DNA from: Lysobacterales bacterium
Lineage (GTDB): Bacteria > Pseudomonadota > Gammaproteobacteria > Xanthomonadales > SZUA-36
NCBI GenBank assembly: GCA_013213875.1
Contig: JABSSV010000317.1
Location: 1-6,561 of the forward strand
Reading direction: 5' to 3'
Length of the DNA stretch: 6,561 nt
This document shows, piece after piece, positions 5,215-6,561 of the stretch (position 1 is its first letter; each line of letters starts with the position of its first letter). A program made the translations under genes and the position numbers. Below the pieces are notes generated by a model. That model saw nothing but the letters and a program-made list of their open reading frames with translations, had not been told where the DNA came from and did not search any database.

Positions 5215-6561
5215 GTGATTGAGACGCTTCGAAATATTGCCATCATTGCCCATGTTGACCATGGCAAAACCACTCTGGTTGACCAGCTGCTGCAGCAATC
5301 CGGCACCCTCGGTGAACGCGCCGCAGCCCCGGAACGGGTCATGGACTCCAATGAGCTGGAAAAGGAGCGCGGCATTACCATTCTGTCCAAGAACACGGCC
5401 ATTCGCTGGCAGGATGGCAGTACCGACTGGCGCATCAATATTGTGGATACGCCGGGCCACGCGGACTTCGGTGGCGAGGTAGAGCGCATTCTGTCCATGG
5501 TCGATTCGGTGCTGCTGCTGGTCGATGCGGTGGACGGGCCCATGCCACAGACCCGTTTCGTGACCCAGAAAGCCTTCGAAATGGGATTCCGGCCCATTGT
5601 GGTGATCAATAAGGTAGACCGGGATGGCGCCCGTCCGGACTGGGTTCTGGACCAGACCTTTGAGCTGTTTGACCGCCTGGGCGCTACCGACGAGCAGCTG
5701 GACTTCCCCGTGGTCTACGCCTCGGCCCTGCGTGGCTTTGCCGGTCTGGAACCGGATGTGAACGGTGGTGACATGACCGCCCTGTTCCAGACCATCGTGC
5801 GCGAGGTCGCACCCCCAAAGGTGGACGAGGAAGGCCCCTTTCAGATGCGTGTCACCACCCTGGACTACAACACCTACGTGGGCGTGATCGGTATCGGTCG
5901 CGTGCAGCGTGGTTCCGTGAAGCCCAATCAGCGGGTCACGGTCATCGACCGGGAAGGCGACAGCCGTAACGGCAAAATTCTGCAGGTGCTGGGTTTCCAC
6001 GGTCTGGATCGGGTCGAGGTGGAGCAGGCCCAGGCCGGTGACATCATTGCCGTCACCGGGGTTGAAGAGCTGGGCATATCGGACACGCTGTGCGACCGGG
6101 AAGCGCCGGAAGCACTGCCGCCACTGACCGTGGATGAGCCAACCATCAGCATGACCTTCCGCGTCAATACCTCACCCTTTGCCGGTCGGGAAGGCAAATA
6201 TCTGACCAGCCGCCAGCTGCGCGAGCGCCTGCTGCGCGAAGCCAGCCACAATGTGGCCTTGCGCGTGGAAGAAACCGATGACCCGGAAAAATTCCGTGTT
6301 TCCGGCCGCGGCGAACTGCACCTGTCCATCCTCATTGAGACCATGCGCCGGGAAGGTTATGAGCTGGCCATTTCGCGTCCGGAAGTGATCCTGCATGAGA
6401 ACGAAGGGCGCACGGAAGAACCCTATGAAGCGCTGGTCGTGGACTTCGAAGGCGACTATCAGGGCGCGGTCATGGAGCGCATCGGCGAGCGCCGTGGCGT
6501 GCTGCAGGACATGCAGCCGGACGGCCGGGGGCGTGTGCGCCTGGATTACCTGATCCCGGCC
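5215..6561 (+). CDS. typA: Ribosome-associated GTPase TypA/BipA, 3' truncated
   Basis: TypA/BipA is a translational GTPase of the EF-G/LepA family that binds the ribosome and helps 50S assembly and growth at low temperature or under stress. The frame is open from GTG 5215 to the window end, giving 449 codons of about 605. The start gives M(V)IETLRNIAIIAHVDHGKTT, which matches the E. coli MIEKLRN N-terminus exactly. G motifs: G1 AHVDHGKT (12-19), G2 RGIT (52-55), G3 DTPGH (78-82), G4 NKVD (132-135), G5 SAL (170-172). After the GTPase domain come the beta-barrel domain (about 205-300; GVIGIGRVQRG), domain III (about 310-390; VNTSPFAGREGKYLTSR, FRVSGRGELHLSILIE) and the start of the EF-G domain V-like part (EEPYEALVVDFEG, GRVRLDYLIPA). 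The unique C-terminal domain lies beyond the window. Relative to E. coli there is a 4-residue insertion in the strand before G3 (GSTDW, 68-72), a harmless loop variant. Confidence 0.97.
   Translation, partial: MIETLRNIAIIAHVDHGKTTLVDQLLQQSGTLGERAAAPERVMDSNELEKERGITILSKNTAIRWQDGSTDWRINIVDTPGHADFGGEVERILSMVDSVLLLVDAVDGPMPQTRFVTQKAFEMGFRPIVVINKVDRDGARPDWVLDQTFELFDRLGATDEQLDFPVVYASALRGFAGLEPDVNGGDMTALFQTIVREVAPPKVDEEGPFQMRVTTLDYNTYVGVIGIGRVQRGSVKPNQRVTVIDREGDSRNGKILQVLGFHGLDRVEVEQAQAGDIIAVTGVEELGISDTLCDREAPEALPPLTVDEPTISMTFRVNTSPFAGREGKYLTSRQLRERLLREASHNVALRVEETDDPEKFRVSGRGELHLSILIETMRREGYELAISRPEVILHENEGRTEEPYEALVVDFEGDYQGAVMERIGERRGVLQDMQPDGRGRVRLDYLIPA

Noticed and set aside
5197..6000. 267-codon - strand open frame antisense to typA
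   Set aside because: It lies opposite the conserved GTPase domain and is a reading-frame shadow.
1..6561. Mobile element, CRISPR, tRNA/rRNA, phage or defence system
   Set aside because: Almost all the sequence is accounted for by six conserved housekeeping genes; no terminal repeats, spaced repeats, tRNA-like folds or transposase sequence were seen.

Overview
The window is an ordinary stretch of bacterial chromosome, GC-rich by eye, and packed with housekeeping genes. The presence of pdxB (erythronate-4-phosphate dehydrogenase of the DXP-dependent vitamin B6 route, largely a gammaproteobacterial gene), together with typA, rho and methylcitrate-cycle genes, points to a gammaproteobacterium. 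The malate dehydrogenase is the 'type 2' (Thermus/cytosolic-like) form and not the E. coli form. That would suit a marine or environmental group such as Alcanivorax-like or other Oceanospirillales lineages, but the genus is a guess.

Layout from left to right: (1) the C-terminal half of rho on the + strand, cut by the window start and ending at 665; (2) a strong hairpin with A/T tracts on both sides (684-719) that can terminate both rho and the convergent prpC; (3) a tightly packed minus-strand operon read mdh -> prpB -> prpC (3751 down to 736), with 11-nt and 2-nt gaps and Shine-Dalgarno sequences that overlap the end of the preceding gene; (4) a roughly 235-250 nt divergent intergenic region with a candidate mdh promoter flanked by short repeats; (5) pdxB on the + strand (4001-5116, or from a GTG at 3986); (6) a 98-nt gap with a candidate promoter; (7) typA/bipA from a GTG at 5215, running off the right edge.

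Functionally, the minus-strand operon links oxaloacetate supply to propionyl-CoA disposal. Mdh makes oxaloacetate, PrpC condenses it with propionyl-CoA to 2-methylcitrate, and PrpB cleaves 2-methylisocitrate to pyruvate and succinate. Succinate can return to malate through the TCA cycle and so feed Mdh again. The dehydratase/hydratase step (prpD or acnD/prpF) and the usual regulator (prpR or a GntR type) are not in this window.

I did not find an undescribed system, mobile element, CRISPR array or RNA gene. The observations worth a second look are modest: the mdh-prpB-prpC arrangement, a Cys-Cys pair at a PrpB specificity position, short repeats around the mdh promoter, a GC-rich discriminator at the putative typA promoter, and a hairpin across the prpC stop codon.
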